Shown piece after piece: positions 1 to 13,900 of a stretch of DNA of 64,000 nt. Position 1 is the stretch's first letter. Each line of letters opens with the position of its first letter. The notes below the pieces were generated by a model. That model did no database searches and was not told the DNA's origin. It saw nothing but the letters and a program-made list of their open reading frames with translations. Origin of the DNA: Auanema rhodensis (Eukaryota > Nematoda > Chromadorea > Rhabditida > Rhabditidae); assembly GCA_964057225.1 (NCBI GenBank), contig OZ059900.1, positions 19,173,638 through 19,237,637 on the forward strand. Direction: 5' to 3'. Both the position numbers and the translations under genes were made by a program.

Positions 1-343
1 AATGAAGCATTTTACATGCTGAACACTAGAAAAATACAAAAACACAGTATTTCCCATGAGAAATATTTTATCATGCTGGAAAACCAGTTTTTGGAAATTT
101 CGCTGTAAACAAGGTTTTGACTTACGATTTCATGTGTTCAAACTCATGCAATGTCAATGAAACCTAGCTCAAAATTGTTTGTACAACGTCTAGTTCCACT
201 TTCACGACAAAAAAACAAGGGTTAGATAAATTAAGGAAATTAGCATATTCTGAGGGCACGCCCCTTATGGCTAATATTGATTAAATCGATTTTTGTTCAT
301 ATGAGTCGTCAAATGCAACGAATTTCAGCGTGTTACATACTAA
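1..343 (+). repeat. 343-bp S2 unit with one-base insertion
   Basis: Compared with other S2 units, this one has an extra T near base 227 (GTTAGATAAATT instead of GTTAGAAAATT). It is the only 343-bp unit I found. The first base of the window coincides with the chosen unit start only because I set the phase there. Confidence 0.85.
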
Positions 344-1027
344 AATGAAGCATTTTACATGCTGAACACTAGAAAAATACAAAAACACAGTATTTCCCAT
401 GAGAAATATTTTATTATGCTGGAAAACCAGTTTTTGGAAATTTCGCTGTAAACAAGGTTTTGACTTACGATTTCATGTGTTCAAACTCATGCAATGTCAA
501 TGAAACCTAGCTCAAAATTGTTCGTACAACGTCTAGTTCCACTTTCACGACAAAAAAACAGGGGTTAGAAAATTAAGGAAATTAGCATATTCTGAGGGCA
601 CGCCCCTTATGGCTAATATTGATTAAATCGATTTTTGTTCATATGAGTCGTCAAATGCAACGAATTTCAGCGTGTTACACACTAAAATGAAACATTTCAC
701 ATGCTGAACACTAGAAGAATACAAAAACACAGTATTTCCCATGAGAAATATTTTATTATGCTGGAAAACCAGTTTTTCGAAATTTCGCTGTAAACAAGGT
801 TTTGACTTACGATTTCATGTGTTCAAACTCATGCAATGTCAATGAAACCTAGCTCAAAATTGTTCGTACAACGTCTAGTTCCACTTTCACGACAAAAAAA
901 CAAGGGTTAGAAAATTAAGGAAATTAGCATATTCTGAGGGCACGCCCCTTATGGCTAATATTGATTAAATCGATTTTTGTTCATATGAGTCGTCAAATGC
1001 AACGAATTTCAGCGTGTTACATACTAA

Positions 1028-2395
1028 AATGAAGCATTTTACATGCTGAAGACTAGAAAAATACAAAAACACAGTATTTCCCATGAGAAATATTTTATTA
1101 TGCTGGAAAACCAGTTTTTGGAAATTTCGCTGTAAACAAGGTTTTGACTTACGATTTCATGTGTTCAAACTCATGCAATGTCAATGAAACCTAGCTCAAA
1201 ATTGTTCGTACAACGTCTAGTTCCACTTTCACGACAAAAAAACAGGGGTTAGAAAATTAAGGAAATTAGCATATTCTGAGGGCACGCCCCTTATGGCTAA
1301 TATTGATTAAATCGATTTTTGTTCATATGAGTCGTCAAATGCAACGAATTTCAGCGTGTTACATACTAAAATGAAGCATTTTACATGCTGAACACTAGAA
1401 GAATACAAAAACACAGTATTTCCCATGAGAAATATTTTATTATGCTGGAAAACCAGTTTGTGGAAATTTCGCTGTAAACAAGGTTTTGACTTACGATTTC
1501 ATGTGTTCAAACTCATGCAATGTCAATGAAACCTAGCTCAAAATTGTTCGTACAACGTCTAGTTCCACTTTCACGACAAAAAAACAGGGGTTAGAAAATT
1601 AAGGAAATTAGCATATTCTGAGGGCACGCCCCTTATGGCTAATATTGATTAAATCGATTTTTGTTCATATGAGTCGTCAAATGCAACGAATTTCAGCGTG
1701 TTACATACTAAAATGAAGCATTTTACATGCTGAAGACTAGAAAAATACAAAAACACAGTATTTCCCATGAGAAATATTCTATTATGCTGGAAAACCAGTT
1801 TTTGGAAATTTCGCTGTAAACAAGGTTTTGACTTACGATTTCATGTGTTCAAACTCATGCAATGTCAATGAAACCTAGCTCAAAATTGTTCGTACAACGT
1901 CTAGTTCCACTTTCACGACAAAAAAACAGGGGTTAGAAAATTAAGGAAATTAGCATATTCTGAGGGCACGCCCCTTATGGCTAATATTGATTAAATCGAT
2001 TTTTGTTCATATGAGTCGTCAAATGCAACGAATTTCAGCGTGTTACATATTAAAATGAACCATTTTACATGCTGAACACTAGAAGAATACAAAAACACAG
2101 TATTTCCCATGAGAAATATTTTATTATGCTGGAAAACCAGTTTGTGGAAATTTCGCTGTAAACAAGGTTTTGACTTACGATTTCATGTGTTCAAACTCAT
2201 GCAATGTCAATGAAACCTAGCTCAAAATTGTTCGTACAACGTTTAGTTCCACTTTCACGACAAAAAAACAGGGGTTAGAAAATTAAGGAAATTAGCATAT
2301 TCTGAGGGCACGCCCCTTATGGCTAATATTGATTAAATCGATTTTTGTTCATATGAGTCGTCAAATGCAACGAATTTCAGCGTGTTACATACTAA
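1028..2395 (+). repeat. Tandem pair of S1-S4 dimers (684 bp each)
   Basis: Units 4-5 and 6-7 repeat the order S1 then S4. Both S1 units carry the otherwise absent GAAGACTAG at their start and both S4 units carry GTTTGTGG. This marks a two-unit duplication, after which unit 6 and unit 7 gained private changes (TATTCTATT, the junction ACATATT, GAACC, CGTTTAG). Confidence 0.8.
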
Positions 2396-5300
2396 AATAA
2401 AGCATTTTACATGCTGAACACTAGAAAAATACAAAAACACAGTATTTCCCATGAGAAATATTTTATCATGCTGGAAAACCAGTTTTTGGAAATTTCGCTG
2501 TAAACAAGGTTTTGACTTACGATTTCATGTGTTCAAACTCATGCAATGTCAATGAAACCTAGCTCAAAATTGTTTGTACAACGTCTAGTTCCACTTTCAC
2601 GACAAAAAAACAAGGGTTAGAAAATTAAGGAAATTAGCATATTCTGAGGGCACGCCCCTTATGGCTAATATTGATTAAATCGATTTTTGTTCATATGAGT
2701 CGTCAAATGCAACGAATTTCAGCGTGTTACATACTTAAATGAAGCATTTTACATGCTGAACACTAGAAAAATACAAAAACACAGTATTTCCCATGAGAAA
2801 TATTTTATTATGCTGGAAAACCAGTTTTTGGAAATTTCGCTGTAAACAAGGTTTTGACTTACGATTTCATGTGTTCAAACTCATGCAATGTCAATGAAAC
2901 CTAGCTCAAAATTGTTCGTACAACGTCTAGTTCCACTTTCACGACAAAAAAACAGGGGTTAGAAAATTAAGGAAATTAGCATATTCTGAGGGCACGCCCC
3001 TTATGGCTAATATTGATTAAATCGATTTTTGTTCATATGAGTCGTCAAATGCAACGAATTTCAGCGTGTTACACACTAAAATGAAGCATTTCACATGCTG
3101 AACACTAGAAGAATACAAAAACACAGTATTTCCCATGAGAAATATTTTATTATGCTGGAAAACCAGTTTTTCGAAATTTCGCTGTAAACAAGGTTTTGAC
3201 TTACGATTTCATGTGTTCAAACTTATGCAATGTCAATGAAACCTAGCTCAAAATTGTTCGTACAACGTCTAGTTCCACTTTCACGACAAAAAAACAGGGG
3301 TTAGAAAATTAAGGAAATTAGCATATTCTGAGGGCACGCCCCTTATGGCTAATATTGATTAAATCGATTTTTGTTCATATGAGTCGTCAAATGCAACGAA
3401 TTTCAGCGTGTTACAAACTAAAATGAAGCATTTTACATGCTGAACACTAGAAAAATACAAAAACACAGTATTTCCCATGAGAAATATTTTATCATGCTGG
3501 AAAACCAGTTTTTGGAAATTTCGCTGTAAACAAGGTTTTGACTTACGATTTCATGTGTTCAAACTCATGCAATGTCAATGAAACCTAGCTCAAAATTGTT
3601 CGTACAACGTCTAGTTCCACTTTCACGACAAAAAAACAGGGGTTAGAAAATTAAGGAAATTAGCATATTCTGAGGGCACGCCCCTTATGGCTAATATTGA
3701 TTAAATCGATTTTTGTTCATATGAGTCGTCAAATGCAACGAATTTCAGCGTGTTATATACTAAAATGAAGCATTTTACATGCTGAACACTAGAAAAATAC
3801 AAAAACACAGTATTTCCCATGAGAAATATTTTATCATGCTGGAAAACCAGTTTTTGGAAATTTCGCTGTAAACAAGGTTTTGACTTACGATTTCATGTGT
3901 TCAAACTCATGCAATGTCAATGAAACCTAGCTCAAAGTTGTTCGTACAACGTCTAGTTCCACTTTCACGACAAAAAAACAGGGGTTAGAAAATTAAGGAA
4001 ATTAGCATATTCTGAGGGCACGCCCCTTATGGCTAATATTGATTAAATCGATTTTTGTTCATATGAGTCGTCAAATGCAACGAATTTCAGCGTGTTACAC
4101 ATTAAAATGAAGCATTTTACATGCTGAACACTAGAAAAATACAAAAACACAGTATTTCCCATGAGAAATATTTTATCATGCTGGAAAACCAGTTTTTGGA
4201 AATTTCGCTGTAAACAAGGTTTTGACTTACGATTTCATGTGTTCAAACTCATGCAATGTCAATGAAACCTAGCTCAAAATTGTTCGTACAACGTCTAGTT
4301 CCACTTTCACGACAAAAAAACAGGGGTTAGAAAATTAAGGAAATTAGCATATTCTGAGGGCACGCCCCTTATGGCTAATATTGATTAAATCGATTTTTGC
4401 TCATATGAGTCGTCAAATGCAACGAATTTCAGCGTGTTACATACTAAAATGAAGCATTTTACATGCTGAACACTAGAAAAATACAAAAACACAGTATTTC
4501 CCATGAGAAATATTTTATTATGCTGGAAAACCAGTTTTTGGAAATTTCGCTGTAAACAAGGTTTTGACTTACGATTTCATGTGTTCAAACTCATGCAATG
4601 TCAATGAAACCTAGCTCAAAATTGTTCGTACAACGTCTAGTTCCACTTTCACGACAAAAAAACAAGGGTTAGAAAATTAAGGAAATTAGCATATTCTGAG
4701 GGCACGCCCCTTATGGCTAATATTGATTAAATCGATTTTTGTTCATATGAGTCGTCAAATGCAACGAATTTCAGCGTGTTACAAACTAAAATGAAGCATT
4801 TTACATGCTGAACACTAGAAAAATACAAAAACACAGTATTTCCCATGAGAAATATTTTATTATGCTGGAAAACCAGTTTTTGGAAATTTCGCTGTAAACA
4901 AGGTTTTGACTTACGATTTCATGTGTTCAAACTCATGCAATGTCAATGAAACCTAGCTCAAAATTGTTCGTACAACGTCTAGTTCCACTTTCACGACAAA
5001 AAAACAGGGGTTAGAAAATTAAGGAAATTAGCATATTCTGAGGGCACGCCCCTTATGGCTAATATTGATTAAATCGATTTTTGTTCATATGAGTCGTCAA
5101 ATGCAACGAATTTCAGCGTGTTACATACTAAAATGAAGCATTTTACATGCTGAACACTAGAAAAATACAAAAACACAGTATTTCCCATGAGAAATATTTT
5201 ATCATGCTGGAAAACCAGTTTTTGGAAATTTCGCTGTAAACAAGGTTTTGACTTACGATTTCATGTGTTCAAACTCATGCAATGTCAATGAAACCTAGCT

Positions 5301-6157
5301 CAAAATTGTTCGTACAACGTCTAGTTCCACTTTCACGACAAAAAAACAGGGGTTAGAAAATTAAGGAAATTAGCATATTCTGAGGGCACGCCCCTTATGG
5401 CTAATATTGATTAAATCGATTTTTGTTCATATGAGTCGTCAAATGCAACGAATTTCAGCGTGTTACACATTAAAATGAAGCATTTTACATGCTGAACACT
5501 AGAAAAATACAAAAACACAGTATTTCCCATGAGAAATATTTTATCATGCTGGAAAACCAGTTTTTGGAAATTTCGCTGTAAACAAGGTTTTGACTTACGA
5601 TTTCATGTGTTCAAACTCATGCAATGTCAATGAAACCTAGCTCAAAATTGTTTGTACAACGTCTAGTTCCACTTTCACGACAAAAAAACAGGGGTTAGAA
5701 AATTAAGGAAATTAGCATATTCTGAGGGCACGCCCCTTATGGCTAATATTGATTAAATCGATTTTTGTTCATATGAGTCGTCAAATGCAACGAATTTCAG
5801 CGTGTTACAAACTAAAATGAAGCATTTTACATGCTGAACACTAGAAAAATACAAAAACACAGTGTTTCCCATGAGAAATATTTTATTATGCTGGAAAACC
5901 AGTTTTTGGAAATTTCGCTGTAAACAAGGTTTTGACTTACGATTTCATGTGTTCAAACTCATGCAACGTCAATGAAACCTAGCTCAAAATTGTTCGTACA
6001 ACGTCTAGTTCCACTTTCACGACAAAAAAACAGGGGTTAGAAAATTAAGGAAATTAGCATATTCTGAGGGCACGCCCCTTATGGCTAATATTGATTAAAT
6101 CGATTTTTGTTCATATGAGTCGTCAAATGCAACGAATTTCAGCGTGTTACACACTAA

Positions 6158-6498
6158 AATGAAGCATTTCACATGCTGAACACTAGAAGAATACAAAAAC
6201 ACAGTTTTTCCATGAGAAATATTTTATTATGCTGGAAAACCAGTTTTTCGAAATTTCGCTGTAAACAAGGTTTTGACTTACGATTTCATGTGTTCAAACT
6301 CATGCAATGTCAATGAAACCTAGCTCAAAATTGTTCGTACAACGTCTAGTTCCACTTTCACGACAAAAAAGCAAGGGTTAGAAAATTAAGGAAATTAGCA
6401 TATTCTGAGGGCACGCCCCTTATGGCTAATATTGATTAAATCGATTTTTGTTCATATGAGTCGTCAAATGCAACGAATTTCAGCGTGTTACATACTAA
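6158..6498 (+). repeat. 341-bp S14 unit, copy 1
   Basis: An S3-like unit (junction C, C13, G32, C93) with CAGTTTTTCCATG in place of CAGTATTTCCCATG: one substitution and loss of one C. It also has AAAAAAGCAAGGG in place of the seven-A run. This linked pair of changes makes it a clear tag. The other two copies are at 26677-27017 and 32148-32488. Confidence 0.9.
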
Positions 6499-7360
6499 AA
6501 TGAAGCATTTTACATGCTGAACACTAGAAAAATACAAAAACACAGTATTTCCCATGAGAAATATTTTATTATGCTGGAAAACCAGTTTTTGGAAATTTCG
6601 CTGTAAACAAGGTTTTGACTTACGATTTCATGTGTTCAAACTCATGCAATGTCAATGAAACCTAGCTCAAAATTGTTTGTACAACGTCTAGTTCCACTTT
6701 CACGACAAAAAAACAAGGGTTAGAAAATTAAGGAAATTAGCATATTCTGAGGGCACGCCCCTTATGGCTAATATTGATTAAATCGATTTTTGTTCATATG
6801 AGTCGTCAAATGCAACGAATTTCAGCGTGTTACATACTAAAATGAAGCATTTTACATGCTGAACACTAGAAGAATACAAAAACACAGTATTTCCCATGAG
6901 AAATATTTTATTATGCTGGAAAACCAGTTTGTGGAAATTTCGCTGTAAACAAGGTTTTGACTTACGATTTCATGTGTTCAAACTCATGCAATGTCAATGA
7001 AACCTAGCTCAAAATTGTTCGTACAACGTCTAGTTCCACTTTCACGACAAAAAAACAGGGGTTAGAAAATTAAGGAAATTAGCATATTCTGAGGGCACGC
7101 CCCTTATGGCTAATATTGATTAAATCGATTTTTGTTCATATGAGTCGTCAAATGCAACGAATTTCAGCGTGTTACATACTAAAATGAAGCATTTTACATG
7201 CTGAACACTAGAAAAATACAAAAACACAGTATTTCCCATGAGAAATATTTTATCATGCTGGAAAACCAGTTTTTGGAAATTTCGCTGTAAACAAGGTTTT
7301 GACTTACGATTTCATGTGTTCAAACTCATGCAATGTCAATGAAACCTAGCTCAAAATTGT

Positions 7361-7368
7361 TTGTACAA
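7361..7368. other. TTGTACAA palindrome specific to T180 units
   Basis: In units with T at offset 180 (S2, S12, S15, S18), the word reads TTGTACAA, an 8-bp palindrome with a TGTACA (BsrGI) site. The common allele, C at 180, reads TCGTACAA and is not palindromic. The change C to T here is at a CpG, consistent with deamination. The copy given is in unit 22. Confidence 0.85.
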
Positions 7369-7958
7369 CGTCTAGTTCCACTTTCACGACAAAAAAACAA
7401 GGGTTAGAAAATTAAGGAAATTAGCATATTCTGAGGGCACGCCCCTTATGGCTAATATTGATTAAATCGATTTTTGTTCATATGAGTCGTCAAATGCAAC
7501 GAATTTCAGCGTGTTACATACTAAAATGAAGCATTTCACATGCTGAACACTAGAAAAATACAAAAACACAGTATTTCCCATGAGAAATATTTTATTATGC
7601 TGGAAAACCAGTTTTTGGAAATTTCGCTGTAAACAAGGTTTTGACTTACGATTTCATGTGTTCAAACTCATGCAATGTCAATGAAACCTAGCTCAAAATT
7701 GTTCGTACAACGTCTAGTTCCACTTTCACGACAAAAAAACAGGGGTTAGAAAATTAAGGAAATTAGCATATTCTGAGGGCACGCCCCTTATGGCTAATAT
7801 TGATTAAATCGATTTTTGTTCATATGAGTCGTCAAATGCAACGAATTTCAGCGTGTTACACACTAAAATGAAGCATTTCACATGCTGAACACTAGAAGAA
7901 TACAAAAACACAGTATTTCCCATGAGAAATATTTTATTATGCTGGAAAACCAGTTTTT

Positions 7959-7968
7959 CGAAATTTCG
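7959..7968. other. CGAAATTTCG palindrome specific to S3 units
   Basis: All units have the 8-bp palindrome GAAATTTC at offsets 94-101. In S3 units the G to C change at offset 93 extends it to the 10-bp perfect palindrome CGAAATTTCG and creates a TTCGAA (BstBI) site. The copy given is in unit 24 (7867-8208). The same allele recurs in every S3 unit. Confidence 0.85.
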
Positions 7969-8550
7969 CTGTAAACAAGGTTTTGACTTACGATTTCATG
8001 TGTTCAAACTCATGCAATGTCAATGAAACCTAGCTCAAAATTGTTCGTACAACGTCTAGTTCCACTTTCACGACAAAAAAACAGGGGTTAGAAAATTAAG
8101 GAAATTAGCATATTCTGAGGGCACGCCCCTTATGGCTAATATTGATTAAATCGATTTTTGTTCATATGAGTCGTCAAATGCAACGAATTTCAGCGTGTTA
8201 CATACTAAAATGAAGCATTTTACATGCTGAACACTAGAAAAATACAAAAACACAGTATTTCCCATGAGAAATATTTTATCATGCTGGAAAACCAGTTTTT
8301 GGAAATTTCGCTGTAAACAAGGTTTTGACTTACGATTTCATGTGTTCAAACTCATGCAATGTCAATGAAACCTAGCTCAAAATTGTTTGTACAACGTCTA
8401 GTTCCACTTTCACGACAAAAAAACAAGGGTTAGAAAATTAAGGAAATTAGCATATTCTGAGGGCACGCCCCTTATGGCTAATATTGATTAATTCGATTTT
8501 TGTTCATATGAGTCGTCAAATGCAACGAATTTCAGCGTGTTACATACTAA

Positions 8551-10602
8551 AATGAAGCATTTTACATGCTGAACACTAGAAAAATACAAAAACACAGTAT
8601 TTCCCATGAGAAATATTTTATTATGCTGGAAAACCAGTTTTTGGAAATTTCGCTGTAAACAAGGTTTTGACTTACGATTTCATGTGTTCAAACTCATGCA
8701 ATGTCAATGAAACCTAGCTCAAAATTGTTTGTACAACGTCTAGTTCCACTTTCACGACAAAAAAACAAGGGTTAGAAAATTAAGGAAATTAGCATATTCT
8801 GAGGGCACGCCCCTTATGGCTAATATTGATTAAATCGATTTTTGTTCATATGAGTCGTCAAATGCAACGAATTTCAGCGTGTTACATACTAAAATGAAGC
8901 ATTTTACATGCTGAACACTAGAAGAATACAAAAACACAGTATTTCCCATGAGAAATATTTTATTATGCTGGAAAACCAGTTTGTGGAAATTTCGCTGTAA
9001 ACAAGGTTTTGACTTACGATTTCATGTGTTCAAACTCATGCAATGTCAATGAAACCTAGCTCAAAATTGTTCGTACAACGTCTAGTTCCACTTTCACGAC
9101 AAAAAAACAGGGGTTAGAAAATTAAGGAAATTAGCATATTCTGAGGGCACGCCCCTTATGGCTAATATTGATTAAATCGATTTTTGTTCATATGAGTCGT
9201 CAAATGCAACGAATTTCAGCGTGTTACATACTAAAATGAAGCATTTTACATGCTGAACACTAGAAAAATACAAAAACACAGTATTTCCCATGAGAAATAT
9301 TTTATCATGCTGGAAAACCAGTTTTTGGAAATTTCGCTGTAAACAAGGTTTTGACTTACGATTTCATGTGTTCAAACTCATGCAATGTCAATGAAACCTA
9401 GCTCAAAATTGTTTGTACAACGTCTAGTTCCACTTTCACGACAAAAAAACAAGGGTTAGAAAATTAAGGAAATTAGCATATTCTGAGGGCACGCCCCTTA
9501 TGGCTAATATTGATTAAATCGATTTTTGTTCATATGAGTCGTCAAATGCAACGAATTTCAGCGTGTTACATACTAAAATGAAGCATTTCACATGCTGAAC
9601 ACTAGAAAAATACAAAAACACAGTATTTCCCATGAGAAATATTTTATTATGCTGGAAAACCAGTTTTTGGAAATTTCGCTGTAAACAAGGTTTTGACTTA
9701 CGATTTCATGTGTTCAAACTCATGCAATGTCAATGAAACCTAGCTCAAAATTGTTCGTACAACGTCTAGTTCCACTTTCACGACAAAAAAACAGGGGTTA
9801 GAAAATTAAGGAAATTAGCATATTCTGAGGGCACGCCCCTTATGGCTAATATTGATTAAATCGATTTTTGTTCATATGAGTCGTCAAATGCAACGAATTT
9901 CAGCGTGTTACACACTAAAATGAAGCATTTCACATGCTGAACACTAGAAGAATACAAAAACACAGTATTTCCCATGAGAAATATTTTATTATGCTGGAAA
10001 ACCAGTTTTTCGAAATTTCGCTGTAAACAAGGTTTTGACTTACGATTTCATGTGTTCAAACTCATGCAATGTCAATGAAACCTAGCTCAAAATTGTTCGT
10101 ACAACGTCTAGTTCCACTTTCACGACAAAAAAACAGGGGTTAGAAAATTAAGGAAATTAGCATATTCTGAGGGCACGCCCCTTATGGCTAATATTGATTA
10201 AATCGATTTTTGTTCATATGAGTCGTCAAATGCAACGAATTTCAGCGTGTTACATACTAAAATGAAGCATTTTACATGCTGAACACTAGAAAAATACAAA
10301 AACACAGTATTTCCCATGAGAAATATTTTATCATGCTGGAAAACCAGTTTTTGGAAATTTCGCTGTAAACAAGGTTTTGACTTACGATTTCATGTGTTCA
10401 AACTCATGCAATGTCAATGAAACCTAGCTCAAAATTGTTTGTACAACGTCTAGTTCCACTTTCACGACAAAAAAACAAGGGTTAGAAAATTAAGGAAATT
10501 AGCATATTCTGAGGGCACGCCCCTTATGGCTAATATTGATTAATTCGATTTTTGTTCATATGAGTCGTCAAATGCAACGAATTTCAGCGTGTTACATACT
10601 AA
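8551..10602 (+). repeat. Hexamer S15-S4-S2-S16-S3-S2x, second tandem copy
   Basis: Units 26-31, adjacent to and matching 6499-8550. It forms the left end of the 52-unit block that recurs at 32489-50272. Confidence 0.88.
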
Positions 10603-10944
10603 AATGAAGCATTTTACATGCTGAACACTAGAAAAATACAAAAACACAGTATTTCCCATGAGAAATATTTTATTATGCTGGAAAACCAGTTTTTGGAAAT
10701 TTCGCTGTAAACAAGGTTTTGACTTACGATTTCATGTGTTCAAACTCATGCAATGTCAATGAAACCTAGCTCAAAATTGTTCGTACAACGTCTAGTTCCA
10801 CTTTCACGACAAAAAAACAGGGGTTAGAAAATTAAGGAAATTAGCATATTCTGAGCGCACGCCCCTTATGGCTAATATTGATTAAATCGATTTTTGTTCA
10901 TATGAGTCGTCAAATGCAACGAATTTCAGCGTGTTACATACTAA

Positions 10945-13900
10945 AATGAAGCATTTTACATGCTGAACACTAGAAAAATACAAAAACACAGTATTTCCCA
11001 TGAGAAATATTTTATCATGCTGGAAAACCAGTTTTTGGAAATTTCGCTGTAAACAAGGTTTTGACTTACGATTTCATGTGTTCAAACTCATGCAATGTCA
11101 ATGAAACCTAGCTCAAAATTGTTTGTACAACGTCTAGTTCCACTTTCACGACAAAAAAACAAGGGTTAGAAAATTAAGGAAATTAGCATATTCTGAGGGC
11201 ACGCCCCTTATGGCTAATATTGATTAAATCGATTTTTGTTCATATGAGTCGTCAAATGCAACGAATTTCAGCGTGTTACATACTAAAATGAAGCATTTTA
11301 CATGCTGAACACTAGAAAAATACAAAAACACAGTATTTCCCATGAGAAATATTTTATTATGCTGGAAAACCAGTTTTTGGAAATTTCGCTGTAAACAAGG
11401 TTTTGACTTACGATTTCATGTGTTCAAACTCATGCAATGTCAATGAAACCTAGCTCAAAATTGTTCGTACAACGTCTAGTTCCACTTTCACGACAAAAAA
11501 ACAGGGGTTAGAAAATTAAGGAAATTAGCATATTCTGAGGGCACGCCCCTTATGGCTAATATTGATTAAATCGATTTTTGTTCATATGAGTCGTCAAATG
11601 CAACGAATTTCAGCGTGTTACACACTAAAATGAAGCATTTCACATGCTGAACACTAGAAGAATACAAAAACACAGTATTTCCCATGAGAAATATTTTATT
11701 ATGCTGGAAAACCAGTTTTTCGAAATTTCGCTGTAAACAAGGTTTTGACTTACGATTTCATGTGTTCAAACTCATGCAATGTCAATGAAACCTAGCTCAA
11801 AATTGTTCGTACAACGTCTAGTTCCACTTTCACGACAAAAAAACAGGGGTTAGAAAATTAAGGAAATTAGCATATTCTGAGGGCACGCCCCTTATGGCTA
11901 ATATTGATTAAATCGATTTTTGTTCATATGAGTCGTCAAATGCAACGAATTTCAGCGTGTTACATACTAAAATGAAGCATTTTACATGCTGAACACTAGA
12001 AAAATACAAAAACACAGTATTTCCCATGAGAAATATTTTATCATGCTGGAAAACCAGTTTTTGGAAATTTCGCTGTAAACAAGGTTTTGACTTACGATTT
12101 CATGTGTTCAAACTCATGCAATGTCAATGAAACCTAGCTCAAAATTGTTTGTACAACGTCTAGTTCCACTTTCACGACAAAAAAACAAGGGTTAGAAAAT
12201 TAAGGAAATTAGCATATTCTGAGGGCACGCCCCTTATGGCTAATATTGATTAAATCGATTTTTGTTCATATGAGTCGTCAAATGCAACGAATTTCAGCGT
12301 GTTACATACTAAAATGAAGCATTTTACATGCTGAACACTAGAAAAATACAAAAACACAGTATTTCCCATGAGAAATATTTTATTATGCTGGAAAACCAGT
12401 TTTTGGAAATTTCGCTGTAAACAAGGTTTTGACTTACGATTTCATGTGTTCAAACTCATGCAATGTCAATGAAACCTAGCTCAAAATTGTTCGTACAACG
12501 TCTAGTTCCACTTTCACGACAAAAAAACAGGGGTTAGAAAATTAAGGAAATTAGCATATTCTGAGGGCACGCCCTTTATGGCTAATATTGATTAAATCGA
12601 TTTTTGTTCATATGAGTCGTCAAATGCAACGAATTTCAGCGTGTTACACACTAAAATGAAGCATTTCACATGCTGAACACTAGAAGAATACAAAAACACA
12701 GTATTTCCCATGAGAAATATTTTATTATGCTGGAAAACCAGTTTTTCGAAATTTCGCTGTAAACAAGGTTTTGACTTACGATTTCATGTGTTCAAACTCA
12801 TGCAATGTCAATGAAACCTAGCTCAAAATTGTTCGTACAACGTCTAGTTCCACTTTCACGACAAAAAAACAGGGGTTAGAAAATTAAGGAAATTAGCATA
12901 TTCTGAGGGCACGCCCCTTATGGCTAATATTGATTAAATCGATTTTTGTTCATATGAGTCGTCAAATGCAACGAATTTCAGCGTGTTACATACTAAAATG
13001 AAGCATTTTACATGCTGAACACTAGAAAAATACAAAAACACAGTATTTCCCATGAGAAATATTTTATCATGCTGGAAAACCAGTTTTTGGAAATTTCGCT
13101 GTAAACAAGGTTTTGACTTACGATTTCATGTGTTCAAACTCATGCAATGTCAATGAAACCTAGCTCAAAATTGTTTGTACAACGTCTAGTTCCACTTTCA
13201 CGACAAAAAAACAAGGGTTAGAAAATTAAGGAAATTAGCATATTCTGAGGGCACGCCCCTTATGGCTAATATTGATTAAATCGATTTTTGTTCATATGAG
13301 TCGTCAAATGCAACGAATTTCAGCGTGTTACATACTAAAATGAAGCATTTTACATGCTGAACACTAGAAAAATACAAAAACACAGTATTTCCCATGAGAA
13401 ATATTTTATTATGCTGGAAAACCAGTTTTTGGAAATTTCGCTGTAAACAAGGTTTTGACTTACGATTTCATGTGTTCAAACTCATGCAATGTCAATGAAA
13501 CCTAGCTCAAAATTGTTCGTACAACGTCTAGTTCCACTTTCACGACAAAAAAACAGGGGTTAGAAAATTAAGGAAATTAGCATATTCTGAGGGCACGCCC
13601 CTTATGGCTAATATTGATTAAATCGATTTTTGTTCATATGAGTCGTCAAATGCAACGAATTTCAGCGTGTTACACACTAAAATGAAGCATTTCACATGCT
13701 GAACACTAGAAGAATACAAAAACACAGTATTTCCCATGAGAAATATTTTATTATGCTGGAAAACCAGTTTTTCGAAATTTCGCTGTAAACAAGGTTTTGA
13801 CTTACGATTTCATGTGTTCAAACTCATGCAATGTCAATGAAACCTAGCTCAAAATTGTTCGTACAACGTCTAGTTCCACTTTCACGACAAAAAAACAGGG

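Larger units (their letters stand above)
1..3421 (+). repeat. Diverged left segment, units 1-10
   Basis: The order is S2 S1 S3 S1 S4 S1 S4 S2 S1 S3. This stretch carries more private changes than the interior: an inserted T in unit 1; GAAACAT at the start of unit 3; GAAGACTAG in units 4 and 6; TATTCTATT in unit 6; ACATATT junction and GAACC in unit 7; AATAAAG in unit 8; ACTTAAAT junction before unit 9; ACTTATGC in unit 10. It has no exact counterpart elsewhere in the window. Units 8-10 are the S2-S1-S3 trimer that is common further in. Confidence 0.85.
3422..8550 (+). repeat. Fifteen-unit block L, copy 1
   Basis: Units 11-25 run S6 S7 S8 S9 S10 S11 S12 S13 S14 S15 S4 S2 S16 S3 S2x. The same order, including rare markers (junction TATATAC, CAAAGTTG in S7, TTGCTCAT in S8, the 341-bp S14), recurs at 29412-34540. 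The offset is 25,990 bp. A few differences separate the copies. For example, S9 reads GAAACC here but GAAGCC in the later copy, S8 reads GCCCATTAT only in the later copy, and S4 has two changes only in the later copy. Confidence 0.88.
6499..8550 (+). repeat. Hexamer S15-S4-S2-S16-S3-S2x, first tandem copy
   Basis: Units 20-25, 2,052 bp. The next six units (8551-10602) have the same six types in the same order. This local duplication is present only here: in the later copy of the region the hexamer occurs once (32489-34540). It therefore explains why the flanking blocks have offsets differing by six units. Confidence 0.88.
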
